DNA of 5,585 nt from WHTX01 sp038255145 (GTDB lineage Bacteria; Actinomycetota; Acidimicrobiia; Acidimicrobiales; CAIXPF01), in contig JBBSLP010000117.1 of NCBI GenBank assembly GCA_038255145.1, forward strand, positions 1 to 5,585, given 5' to 3'. The notes under the pieces are model-generated. The model saw only the letters and a list, made by a program, of their open reading frames with translations, was not told the DNA's origin and did not search any database. Positions 1 through 5,585 of this stretch are shown in pieces. Numbering within the stretch: the first letter of the stretch is position 1; each line of letters begins with the position of its first letter. Made by a program: the position numbers and the translations under genes.

Positions 1-17
1 CAATACCGTTCAATTAG
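1..17 (+). repeat. Left terminal inverted repeat of the IS
   Basis: The sequence CAATACCGTTCAATTAG matches the reverse complement of 1436-1452 at 14 of 17 positions. The first 10 bases are identical, three bases (11-13) differ, then four match. The transposase's distal TGA stop (minus strand, 12-10) falls at the start of the mismatched stretch, which may explain why the two repeats differ there. Confidence 0.82.
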
Positions 18-210
18 AGATGAGGACGGCTTGGTCGGGTGGTCGGTCGGGTTGGGGCCAGTGTCGGTGTCGTGATCGTTTGACGTGCCATTTGGTGTAC
101 TTGCGTTTGACGACTCGTGGGTTGGCTCGGGGTCGCCGGTGCGGGAGGAGCCTGGCGATGAGCTCGCTGATGGCGTGGCGCCAGAGCCGGTCGGGGGTGT
201 CGGTGGCTTC
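10..210 (-). pseudogene. Out-of-frame C-terminal tail of the IS4 transposase (66 residues)
   Basis: Starting from the GAA codon at 210 in the +1 frame relative to the main transposase, 66 residues follow and end at TGA (12-10). They include LWRHAISELIARLLPHRRPR and NPRVVKRKYTKWHVKRSRHR, the arginine/lysine-rich ending that many actinobacterial IS4 transposases carry (recalled, not searched). Removing one C from the C6 run at 212-217 joins it smoothly to the main frame as ...TGAFPPEATDTPD. There is no start codon of its own at a sensible place, so it is the displaced end of the transposase, not a separate gene. Confidence 0.8.
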
Positions 211-220
211 AGGGGGGAAA
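209..220 (-). other. Frameshift site: T3C6 run followed by TGA
   Basis: On the minus strand the codons are TTT CCC CCC TGA. A one-base forward slip on the last CCC reads CCT GAA and continues into the transposase tail. CCC followed by UGA is a shift-prone +1 context documented in Listeria phage PSA. A homopolymer of six C is equally a hotspot for a one-base insertion by mutation or by sequencing error. The site is seen directly; whether it is programmed is unknown, and I favour an indel because the neighbouring LLM gene carries similar indels. Confidence 0.6.
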
Positions 221-1411
221 GGCGCCCGTTTGGGCGATGGAGCGGCGCGAGATCCGCAGGGCGGCGACGAAGGACACCCGGTCCGGGTCGCGTCCGGCGT
301 GGGCGGCGGCATCGAACATGAGGGCCCGGATGGCGTAGTGGCAGCACAGGTGGCCCCAGATCTCCTGGGTGACCAGATCCGGTGACTTGGATCGCAGCAC
401 GGCCCGGGCCCCGCGTTGGTGGGTCTTGAGCTCGTCGAACGCGGTCTCGATCTCCCAGCGCTGCGCGTAGGCGGCGGCGAGGTCGACGGCGGAGGCCTTG
501 CGGTGATCGAGGATCGTGGTGATCAGCCGGAACGGCCCGGCCGGTTCCCGGCCGTCCTCGATGGTGTACTCGATCACCCTGACGGTGACGGGGTGGCGGC
601 GTTTGGTGTCTTTGGTGGAGTGGAACACCTCCGCCAGCCACGACCCGTCCGGGAGGTCTTTCACCGCTTCCAAGCGGATGTTGTCCTTCATCCGCCACAG
701 CAGATCCGCCCCGGTTCCGCTGGCGGTCTGCCATGCCTCGAAGCTGTAGAACCCGCGGTCAGCCAGGCACAGCATCCCCTTGACGAGTCGGCCGAGCAGC
801 TTCCGGGACAGGGCGTTCTCCGAGGTGTTGTAGGGCCCGATCACCGCGTCGAACATGGCGTGGGTCCCGCACTCGGCCAGCGCCACCACCCGGGCCTGGG
901 GGAACGCCGAGCGTTCCCCCTTCATCACCCCCGGCCGACCGAAGTGCTCGTCGTTGGCCGGGGTGTCAGCCAGGTCCAAGCAGGTCCCGTCGATGGCCAC
1001 CAGACGCCGACCGGCCAGCCAACAGCCCGGTGTCGTCTTCGATGCCAACGGTTGGGCGACCCGTTCGAACAGCAACGCCATCGGCTCGGACCCGAGACGT
1101 TCCCGGGCATGGAAGATCGCCGGCTTGCTCGCCAACCGCGCCGGCTCATCCCGGCGATCCGCCCACGCCAGCCCATCAGAGATCAGGGCCAGCACATCCT
1201 CATAGGAACCCTCCGAATGCAACGCCATTCCCATCGCGAAGTACGCCATCGACCTCGCCGGCAACGACCGACGCCGCTGCTCGGTCCGGCCACACTCGGA
1301 GATCACCCCGTCGACCACCTCCGGCGGGAACACCCTCATCAGCACGCCGACGGACACCAGATCCGCCAACCGGCGATCCGACACGGGCTTCTTCCAACCA
1401 GAACGAGGCAT
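209..1411 (-). CDS. IS4-family DDE transposase, C-terminus cut short by a frameshift
   Basis: This cuts and rejoins DNA at the ends of the element. The ATG at 1411 opens a 400-residue reading. Residues about 1-115 resemble the IS4 N-terminal domain, with motifs SDRRLADLVSVGVL and KPAIFHARERLG. The catalytic domain follows: first Asp at D141 (VAIDGTCLDLADT), second Asp at D218 (LADRGFYSFE), and the family signature Y315-(2)-R318-(3)-E322-(6)-K329 in YAQRWEIETAFDELKTHQRG, giving E322 as the catalytic Glu. All three acidic residues are present. The frame ends in AFPP and TGA directly after a C6 run. The usual basic C-terminal tail is missing from this frame but is readable in the +1 frame (10-210), so the intact protein would be 466 residues. 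The tail follows the catalytic domain, so the 400-residue form could still fold, but its activity is uncertain. Family assignment is strong; subgroup was not determined. Confidence 0.9.
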   Translation of the reverse strand: MPRSGWKKPVSDRRLADLVSVGVLMRVFPPEVVDGVISECGRTEQRRRSLPARSMAYFAMGMALHSEGSYEDVLALISDGLAWADRRDEPARLASKPAIFHARERLGSEPMALLFERVAQPLASKTTPGCWLAGRRLVAIDGTCLDLADTPANDEHFGRPGVMKGERSAFPQARVVALAECGTHAMFDAVIGPYNTSENALSRKLLGRLVKGMLCLADRGFYSFEAWQTASGTGADLLWRMKDNIRLEAVKDLPDGSWLAEVFHSTKDTKRRHPVTVRVIEYTIEDGREPAGPFRLITTILDHRKASAVDLAAAYAQRWEIETAFDELKTHQRGARAVLRSKSPDLVTQEIWGHLCCHYAIRALMFDAAAHAGRDPDRVSFVAALRISRRSIAQTGAFPP

Positions 1412-1420
1412 ACCCCAAAC

Positions 1421-1432
1421 TACACTCGTGTA
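1421..1432. repeat. Short palindrome upstream of the transposase
   Basis: TACAC and GTGTA flank a 2-base centre, between the right inverted repeat and the transposase start codon. Its position would suit a repressor operator or transposase contact site, but a 5-bp arm is short enough to occur by chance. Confidence 0.25.
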
Positions 1433-1435
1433 AGC

Positions 1436-1452
1436 CTAAGATAACGGTATTG
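1436..1452 (-). repeat. Right terminal inverted repeat of the IS
   Basis: Read on the minus strand this is CAATACCGTTATCTTAG, pairing with the left end at 14 of 17 positions. It lies just upstream of the transposase start, so the transposase promoter must overlap it or lie in the 24 nt between repeat and start codon. No convincing -35/-10 pair is visible there. Confidence 0.82.
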
Positions 1453-1486
1453 CGGCTAATGCCGCCGGGTGCAGGCAACCACGCCC

Positions 1487-2456
1487 CTAATCCAACAGGC
1501 CGCCCAACTCGGTTGCGGGCACCACGGCGGCTCTGGGTGAGCTGCTCGGCCCCCACTGCGGTGATAGCACGGTCCGACAAGCCAATGACAGTACCTGTCC
1601 CGCAGCCGCGGGGGCCACGAGGGGGCCGAGGCGAGCGAGGGTGTCCGTTCGCCGCGGCGTGCCGGTCGAAGCTGGCGGGATAGAGCACGACCCGGTGCAC
1701 GCCGTGCCTCCAGCCGCGCCGCTGGTGGGGTGCCGTAGGCGAAGATGCTGATGAGCACGCGGTCAGGGTCCCGCCCGGCGTCGGCCACGAGGTGGCGGAA
1801 GTGATCTACGGTGCCGCGCACGTCGCTCTGGCCGCTGGAGGTGCGCAGGCTGCCGTCGATCGGGCACCACTCGTCGGTGTAGGTGGCGGCGTGGGCCATG
1901 CCCAGGGGCACGGGATTACCCAGGGCCACGGGATGAAGCGCTGGACCGGCTTGGGGTAGATCCACGAGCGGCGGAGCGGATCCACGTGCCCGAGAACTCG
2001 GCCTCCTCGTCCTGCCACGCCACCCGCAGAGCGGCCACTCGCTCGGCGATGGCCTCGTAGCGCCGGGTCCAGGGCAGGTCGGGCTCGTGGTCGGCCAGCT
2101 CCTCGGGGTTCCAGCCCACCAACCCCCAGCAACAGTCGACCCCGGCTGAGCACATCCACGGTGGCCGTGGAGCAGGCGCGGTCGATGACGTCGTGCTGCG
2201 GGACCCGGCACACCCCCCTGGCCAGGGTGAGCGACGTGGTCGCCGACGCCGCCGCCACCAGGAGGCGAAGGGGTCCAGGGTGTGGGCCACTCCACTCGGG
2301 TAACCACCGGCCGGGTAGCGCGTGTCGAGGGCCACGCGGACGTGGGTGTGCTCACCGACCCACAACGACTCGTACCCCCGGTTCTCCAGCTTGCGGGCCA
2401 GCACGTCGGGGGTGCATGCCGTCGGCCGTGTTGATGGAGAAGTAGCCGAAGCGCAT
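1487..2456 (-). pseudogene. Decayed LLM-class F420-dependent oxidoreductase, multiple frameshifts
   Basis: The ancestral enzyme would be a TIM-barrel oxidoreductase of the bacterial-luciferase-like superfamily, probably F420-dependent and closest in pattern to the Rv2161c-type group (TIGR03619; recalled, not searched). The ATG at 2456 begins MRFGYFSINTADGMHP. After an extra base in the G5 run 2408-2412 comes LARKLENRGYESLWVGEHTH, ending in TLDPFAS. One base is missing near 2262 before AAASATTSLTLARGV and VDVLSRGRLLLGVG. Two bases are missing (or one extra) near 2118 before GWNPEELADHEPDLPW. One is missing near 1970 before SWIYPKPVQR, and one near 1930 before VALGNPVPLGMAHAA and DAGRDPDRVLISIFAYGTPP. 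A larger gap near 1710 precedes GVHRVVLYPASFDR, and a last shift near 1650 may lead to a TAG at 1489-1487. The 3' end is therefore approximate. Conserved positions are also altered, such as SRGR where the family has SGGR. It starts 15 nt after the CoA-transferase stop, as the next gene of that operon. Confidence 0.8.
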
Positions 2457-2471
2457 GGGTGCCGGTCCGCG

Positions 2472-4961
2472 TCAGATGGGCTGGGGAAGGTGGCGGGGCG
2501 GGTTGGGGGGGTCGAGTTCGGCGAGGACGTGGGCGGTGTGCTGGCCGAACAGGGGGGCGGGCGCTGCGGTTCGCATGGGTGAGCGCGAGGCGCGCCAGGG
2601 AGCGCTGGCCAGGGGGCGGGGCCCGCACTCGGGGTGGTCGGCGCGGCTGAAGTAGCTGCGGTCGTCGAGGTGGTTTGAGCCCACTAGGTCGGCGACGTCG
2701 TCGACGCGGTGGGCGGGGACGCCGGCGCGCTGGAGGGTCGTGGCGATGCGGCCGGCGTCCTGGGTGGTCACCCATGCCGCCACCACGGTCTCGAGGTCGT
2801 CCTCGTGGGCTCGTCGACCTCCCAGCGTGCGGTAGCGGGGGTCGGCGGCGAGATCGGGGCGGTCCACCACCTGGGCCAGGCTTGCGAAGTCGGCGTCGTC
2901 CCGGGTGGCCAGGGCCACCCAGGCGCCGTCCGCGGCCCGGAACACGCCGTGGGGGACCATGTCGGGGTCGCGGTTGCCGCAGCGTTCTGGCTGGTGGCCG
3001 TGGGCGGCGACCTCGAGCAATCCCCAGGGGAGCACGGCCACCGCCGCCTCGAGCAGGGAGAGCTCGACGCGGTCGCCGTGCCCGCTGGCGCTGCGTCGCG
3101 CCCGGTACAGAGCGGCCAATGAAGCCAGCGCGGCGTGGATGCCGCCGTTGGCGTCGGGCAGGTTCAGGGTGGAGTCGGCCGGCGGGCCTCCGGGTGCCCC
3201 CGTGAGCGAGGACGTGCCGCACAGGGCCTCGATCCCCGCCCCGTAGGAGATGCGGCGGTGCATGGGGCCGGTCTCCCCGAAGCCGGTGATGCTCACGGCC
3301 ACGATGGCGGGATTCAGTCGCCGCAGCTGGTCGTAGGAGAAGCCCGCCTTGGCCAGGGCGCCGGCACTCCAGTTGTCGATGACCACGTCGGCCCCGGCCA
3401 GCAGCTGCACCAGGCGGGCCCGTTCGTCGGCGTCTTTCAGGTCGAGGCATGCGCTGCGCTTGCCTTGGTTGTACTGGTTGAAGAAGCCCGAGCGGTTGAG
3501 GCCGGGCACGTTGTCGACGAAGGGTCCGATGCGTCGGGTCAGGTCGAGCCGGTTGGGCGATTCCACCTTCACCACGTCAGCGCCCAGGTGGGCGAACTGC
3601 TGGGCGCAGTACGGCCCCGCCCACACCCAGCTCAGGTCGACCACCTTGATCCCAGCCAGTGGCGCGGTGGCAGGGGGAACGGGCACGCTGGCGGTGACCG
3701 GTGATGCTGGGGTCGTGCGCGGCCGGGGCGACCACTCGGCCCTCACCGCGGCGGTGTGCTCGCCCAGCCTCGGGGCGCGGCCGCCGGTGACTAGGGCCGT
3801 GCGGTGGAGGCGGAAGGGCAGGCCCGGCGCGACGAAGCCGCCGTCTGAACCGCTTCGCTCCGCCGTTGGATTCCCCGCCCCGGTGTGCGGGGTCTCGAAG
3901 AAGGCCCGTTCGCGCAGGTGTGCGTCGGCCAGCAGGTCTTCGGCGGTGTTGATGCGGGCACAGGGCACGCCGCGGGCGATGCCTTGGGCCAGGAAGTCCT
4001 CGACCTCGAAGGTGGTCAGGGCCTCGGCCACCAGTCCCTCGAGCCCGTCGCCGGCCTGGACCCGCCCGGCGTTGGTGTCGAAGAGCTCGGCCAGGGCCCA
4101 GTCGGGGCGGCCGAGGATCTCCACCAGTTGTTGCCAGTGGGCGTCCTCGGTGCAGTGCATGAGCACGAAGCCGTCCCGGCAGCGGAACACCGACCACGGG
4201 TTGATGACGCGGGCCCCGTGGGACGATGGCACGATGCCGGCGTAGGTCCACGAGGGCACGGCGTTGAGGAGGATGCCGGCCACGACCTCCTGTACGGACA
4301 CGTCGATGCGCTGGCCCTGGCCGTCGCCCAGCCGGGCGTGTAACGCACCGAGCACGGCCACCGTCGCGTGGGTGGCGGCGTGGAAGCTGGACAGGTCGCC
4401 GTAGGGGCGCAGGGGAGCGGCGTCGGGGTCGTGCCGGTCGGTCGACTGCAGCGACAGCAGGCCCCCGGCGGCCAGGGCGACCAGGTCGGTGCCGGGCAGA
4501 CCGGCCCGGGGACCGGTGGCCCCGAAGGGGGTGATGTCCACGGTGATCAACCCGGGGTTGGCCGCCTCGACGAGGGCCAGGTCGTCGTCCACGAGCCAGG
4601 GCCGCGCGTTGCGGGTGGAGCGGAAGACGACGTCGGCGCCGGTGGCCAATTGGCGCAGGCGGGCCCGGCCCGGGCTGGTGCCGAGTTCGCCGCGCACCGA
4701 GCGCTTGTCGGCGTGGAAGTAGGCGAACGAGGTGCTGGCGTCGGGGTCGGGACGGCCGTCGGGCCCGGTGGCCAGGAACGGTCCCCGGGTGCGCAACGGG
4801 TCACCGGCGCCGACCTCGACCTTGGCCACGTCGGCGCCCAGCTGGCGCAGCAGGCGACCGGCGTACGCCGCGGCGATGGTGTCGCCGCACTCGAGCACCC
4901 TGAGGCCGGCCAGGGGGTGGGGCAGGTCGGGGGATCGGTCGCTGTCCGAGCGGTCGGCCAC
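2472..4961 (-). CDS. Fused double-domain CaiB/BaiF (family III) CoA-transferase
   Basis: Family III CoA-transferases move CoA from a donor thioester to a carboxylic acid in the cytoplasm, through an enzyme aspartyl thioester. This 829-residue protein is about twice the usual 380-450 residues and holds two copies. Domain 1 (about 16-405) opens with LAGLRVLECGD and RLLRQLGADVAKVE and has candidate nucleophile D189 in RPYGDLSSFHAATHAT. Domain 2 (about 433-815) opens with LAGIKVVDLSWVWAGPYCAQ and FAHLGADVVKVESPNRLD and has D603 in LNLPDANGGIHAAL. Each domain has its own ITxFGxTGP motif (TPFGATGP, ITGFGETGP) and a C-terminal LGEHT/FGQHT sign-off. A Pro/Ala/Thr-rich linker (about 411-432) joins them. 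Domain 2 is closer to the textbook pattern; domain 1 lacks the usual GP near the start of the fold. Translation starts at GTG (4961), 4 nt past the stop of the LLM gene upstream. Substrate is unknown. Confidence 0.93.
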   Translation of the reverse strand: MADRSDSDRSPDLPHPLAGLRVLECGDTIAAAYAGRLLRQLGADVAKVEVGAGDPLRTRGPFLATGPDGRPDPDASTSFAYFHADKRSVRGELGTSPGRARLRQLATGADVVFRSTRNARPWLVDDDLALVEAANPGLITVDITPFGATGPRAGLPGTDLVALAAGGLLSLQSTDRHDPDAAPLRPYGDLSSFHAATHATVAVLGALHARLGDGQGQRIDVSVQEVVAGILLNAVPSWTYAGIVPSSHGARVINPWSVFRCRDGFVLMHCTEDAHWQQLVEILGRPDWALAELFDTNAGRVQAGDGLEGLVAEALTTFEVEDFLAQGIARGVPCARINTAEDLLADAHLRERAFFETPHTGAGNPTAERSGSDGGFVAPGLPFRLHRTALVTGGRAPRLGEHTAAVRAEWSPRPRTTPASPVTASVPVPPATAPLAGIKVVDLSWVWAGPYCAQQFAHLGADVVKVESPNRLDLTRRIGPFVDNVPGLNRSGFFNQYNQGKRSACLDLKDADERARLVQLLAGADVVIDNWSAGALAKAGFSYDQLRRLNPAIVAVSITGFGETGPMHRRISYGAGIEALCGTSSLTGAPGGPPADSTLNLPDANGGIHAALASLAALYRARRSASGHGDRVELSLLEAAVAVLPWGLLEVAAHGHQPERCGNRDPDMVPHGVFRAADGAWVALATRDDADFASLAQVVDRPDLAADPRYRTLGGRRAHEDDLETVVAAWVTTQDAGRIATTLQRAGVPAHRVDDVADLVGSNHLDDRSYFSRADHPECGPRPLASAPWRASRSPMRTAAPAPLFGQHTAHVLAELDPPNPPRHLPQPI

Positions 4962-4970
4962 CGACCTACC
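4962..4970 (-). promoter_or_regulatory. Intergenic junction with weak ribosome-binding site and likely translational coupling
   Basis: The TAG stop of the LLM gene (4968-4966) is embedded in a GGTAGG stretch (4970-4965) that lies 3 nt before the GTG start of the CoA-transferase. The purine-rich match to the anti-Shine-Dalgarno is modest and the spacing short. Ribosomes finishing the upstream gene probably reinitiate here, tying expression of the two proteins together. Confidence 0.4.
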
Positions 4971-5585
4971 GCACCCCGGCGAGGCGGGGCGTCGCGGGCT
5001 CGGGGTGGGCCAGGCTGGTGGGGGCGGACACCTCGAAGGGGCTCTTCAGGCCCAGGTCCTCGCCGATCTCACGCACCGCGGGCAGCACCTCCTTGCCCAG
5101 CAGCTCGATGCAGCGCTGGGCGTCGGCGTGGCTGACGAGGCCGTCGTTGCCCCACAGGGACAGGATCGAGGGGCGGGTCTCGGTCAGCAGCACCCGCAGC
5201 TTCTCGATGCACTGCTCCGGGGTGCCGTAGATGATGGAGCCGGCTCCGGCCTGGACCTCGAAGGGCACCTTGCCGGCCATGGCCTTGCGACCGGCCCGCA
5301 CCAGGGCCATGGGCCGTCGGGCACCGGCCCCCAGGTAGCCCGACGGCGCCCCCCACACGGGGTGCAGCAGCCCGACGAACTCGCCCTGCATCCACATGAA
5401 CTGCCGGGCCCCCTCCTCGGCCTTCTCCTCGGTGTCCTGGCAGTGGATGCGGATCAGGTAACCCCGGTGTTCGGGACCTGACGTGTAGCCGGCCCGCTGC
5501 GCCGCGCCCTCGTAGATGCCCCAGATCTTCTTGCAGCTGTCGATGCTGGCGTTGAGCACGATGTAGGGGTAGCCGTGCTGGGCCG
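4966..5585 (-). CDS. LLM-class flavin-dependent oxidoreductase, C-terminal part (5' end outside window)
   Basis: The reading frame is open to the right edge of the window, so the start lies beyond it. The 205 visible residues begin AQHGYPYIVLNASIDSCKKI and end at TAG. A GTG at 5559 is in frame, but conserved-looking residues precede it, so it is not the real start. Features typical of the luciferase-like monooxygenase C-terminal half include DSCKKIWGIYEGAAQRAGY, the segment DTEEKAEEGARQFMWMQGEF, the stretch GSIIYGTPEQCIEKLRVLL, and a closing EVLPAVREIGEDLGLKSPF. Family members are usually 330-400 residues, so nearly half appears to be missing. They use reduced FMN or F420 for oxidation or hydride transfer; the cofactor cannot be told from this half. 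No frame disruption is seen, unlike the second LLM gene downstream. It is the first visible gene of the operon and overlaps nothing. Confidence 0.88.
   Translation of the reverse strand, partial: AQHGYPYIVLNASIDSCKKIWGIYEGAAQRAGYTSGPEHRGYLIRIHCQDTEEKAEEGARQFMWMQGEFVGLLHPVWGAPSGYLGAGARRPMALVRAGRKAMAGKVPFEVQAGAGSIIYGTPEQCIEKLRVLLTETRPSILSLWGNDGLVSHADAQRCIELLGKEVLPAVREIGEDLGLKSPFEVSAPTSLAHPEPATPRLAGVR

Larger units (their letters stand above)
1..1452 (-). mobile_element. IS4-family insertion sequence, apparently complete from end to end
   Basis: The element is bounded by imperfect inverted repeats at 1-17 and 1436-1452 and carries one transposase read leftwards. Its size of about 1.45 kb fits the IS4 family. 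The transposase start is only 24 nt inside the right repeat, and the full-length stop codon (10-12) lies within the left repeat, so almost nothing in the element is non-coding. The left tip coincides with the first base of the window, so a few more terminal bases and the target duplication could lie outside. The right boundary is set by the repeat match alone; the next base is 1453. Family assignment rests on the DDE and Y-R-E-K signatures of the transposase. Confidence 0.85.

Noticed and set aside
416..1444. Long open frame of 342 codons on the plus strand, antisense to the transposase
   Set aside because: It is a shadow produced by high GC content. The minus strand carries unmistakable DDE and Y-R-E-K motifs, while the plus-strand product is low in hydrophobic pattern and resembles no family I recognise.
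1452..1465. Small hairpin GCGGC-TAAT-GCCGC at the right edge of the IS, considered as a terminator or target-site feature
   Set aside because: The stem is only 5 bp and no T-run follows on the minus strand. It overlaps the IS tip by one base and such short stems are expected by chance at this GC content.
1453..1486. Short stretch between the IS and the pseudogene, checked for a target duplication or attachment site
   Set aside because: The matching left flank lies outside the window, so no duplication can be shown, and nothing else recognisable is present.
1456..3450. Minus-strand open frame of 664 codons spanning the pseudogene and half of the CoA-transferase
   Set aside because: Most of it is Arg/Pro-rich shadow sequence. 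Only the part around 1710-1930 encodes meaningful LLM residues, which belong to the broken gene already described.
4368..5135. Plus-strand open frame of 255 codons rich in Gly, Val and Arg
   Set aside because: It is antisense to the CoA-transferase and the LLM gene, crosses their junction, and has the repetitive Gly/Arg composition of a GC-rich shadow frame.
1..5585. Search for a novel defence, CRISPR, retron, RNA or phage system
   Set aside because: No regularly spaced repeats, structured RNA pattern, tRNA/rRNA signature or defence-type protein motif was seen. The content is an IS plus a metabolic operon.

Overview
This window is high-GC DNA (strongly G/C at third codon positions) with every recognisable gene on the minus strand. 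It looks like an actinobacterium. Two luciferase-like (LLM) oxidoreductases, at least one of an F420-type, beside a CaiB/BaiF CoA-transferase suggest a mycobacterium-like or Acidimicrobiia-like catabolic lineage. The taxonomic call is inference; no marker gene is present.

Region 1 (about 1-1452) is a complete-looking IS4-family insertion sequence. It has imperfect terminal inverted repeats (14 of 17 positions match) at 1-17 and 1436-1452 and a single DDE transposase. The transposase reads 400 codons and then meets TGA straight after a run of six C. The missing C-terminal 66 residues continue in the +1 frame to position 10, so the full-length product would be 466 residues. The window begins exactly at the outer end of the left repeat, so the target-site duplication cannot be tested.

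Region 2 (about 1487-2456) is a wrecked LLM-class F420-dependent oxidoreductase. Its N-terminus, middle and C-terminus are all readable, but only by switching frame about six or seven times. Several normally conserved residues are also changed. It lies between the IS and an undamaged operon.

Region 3 (2472-5585) holds two intact, tightly packed genes. The upstream one is the C-terminal 205 residues of another LLM-class flavin-dependent oxidoreductase, whose start lies beyond the window. Its TAG stop sits 4 nt before the GTG start of an 829-residue protein made of two fused CaiB/BaiF-type CoA-transferase domains, each keeping its candidate catalytic aspartate. The ruined LLM gene starts 15 nt after this gene stops, so the original unit was LLM - double CoA-transferase - LLM, transcribed right to left.

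Together these genes suggest a catabolic operon: a CoA-transferase activates a carboxylic acid, and flavin/F420 oxidoreductases oxidise or reduce the compound or its CoA ester. The substrate cannot be told from sequence. The 3' end of the operon has decayed (or was sequenced badly), next to an IS insertion. I saw no CRISPR array, RNA gene, phage gene or defence system.
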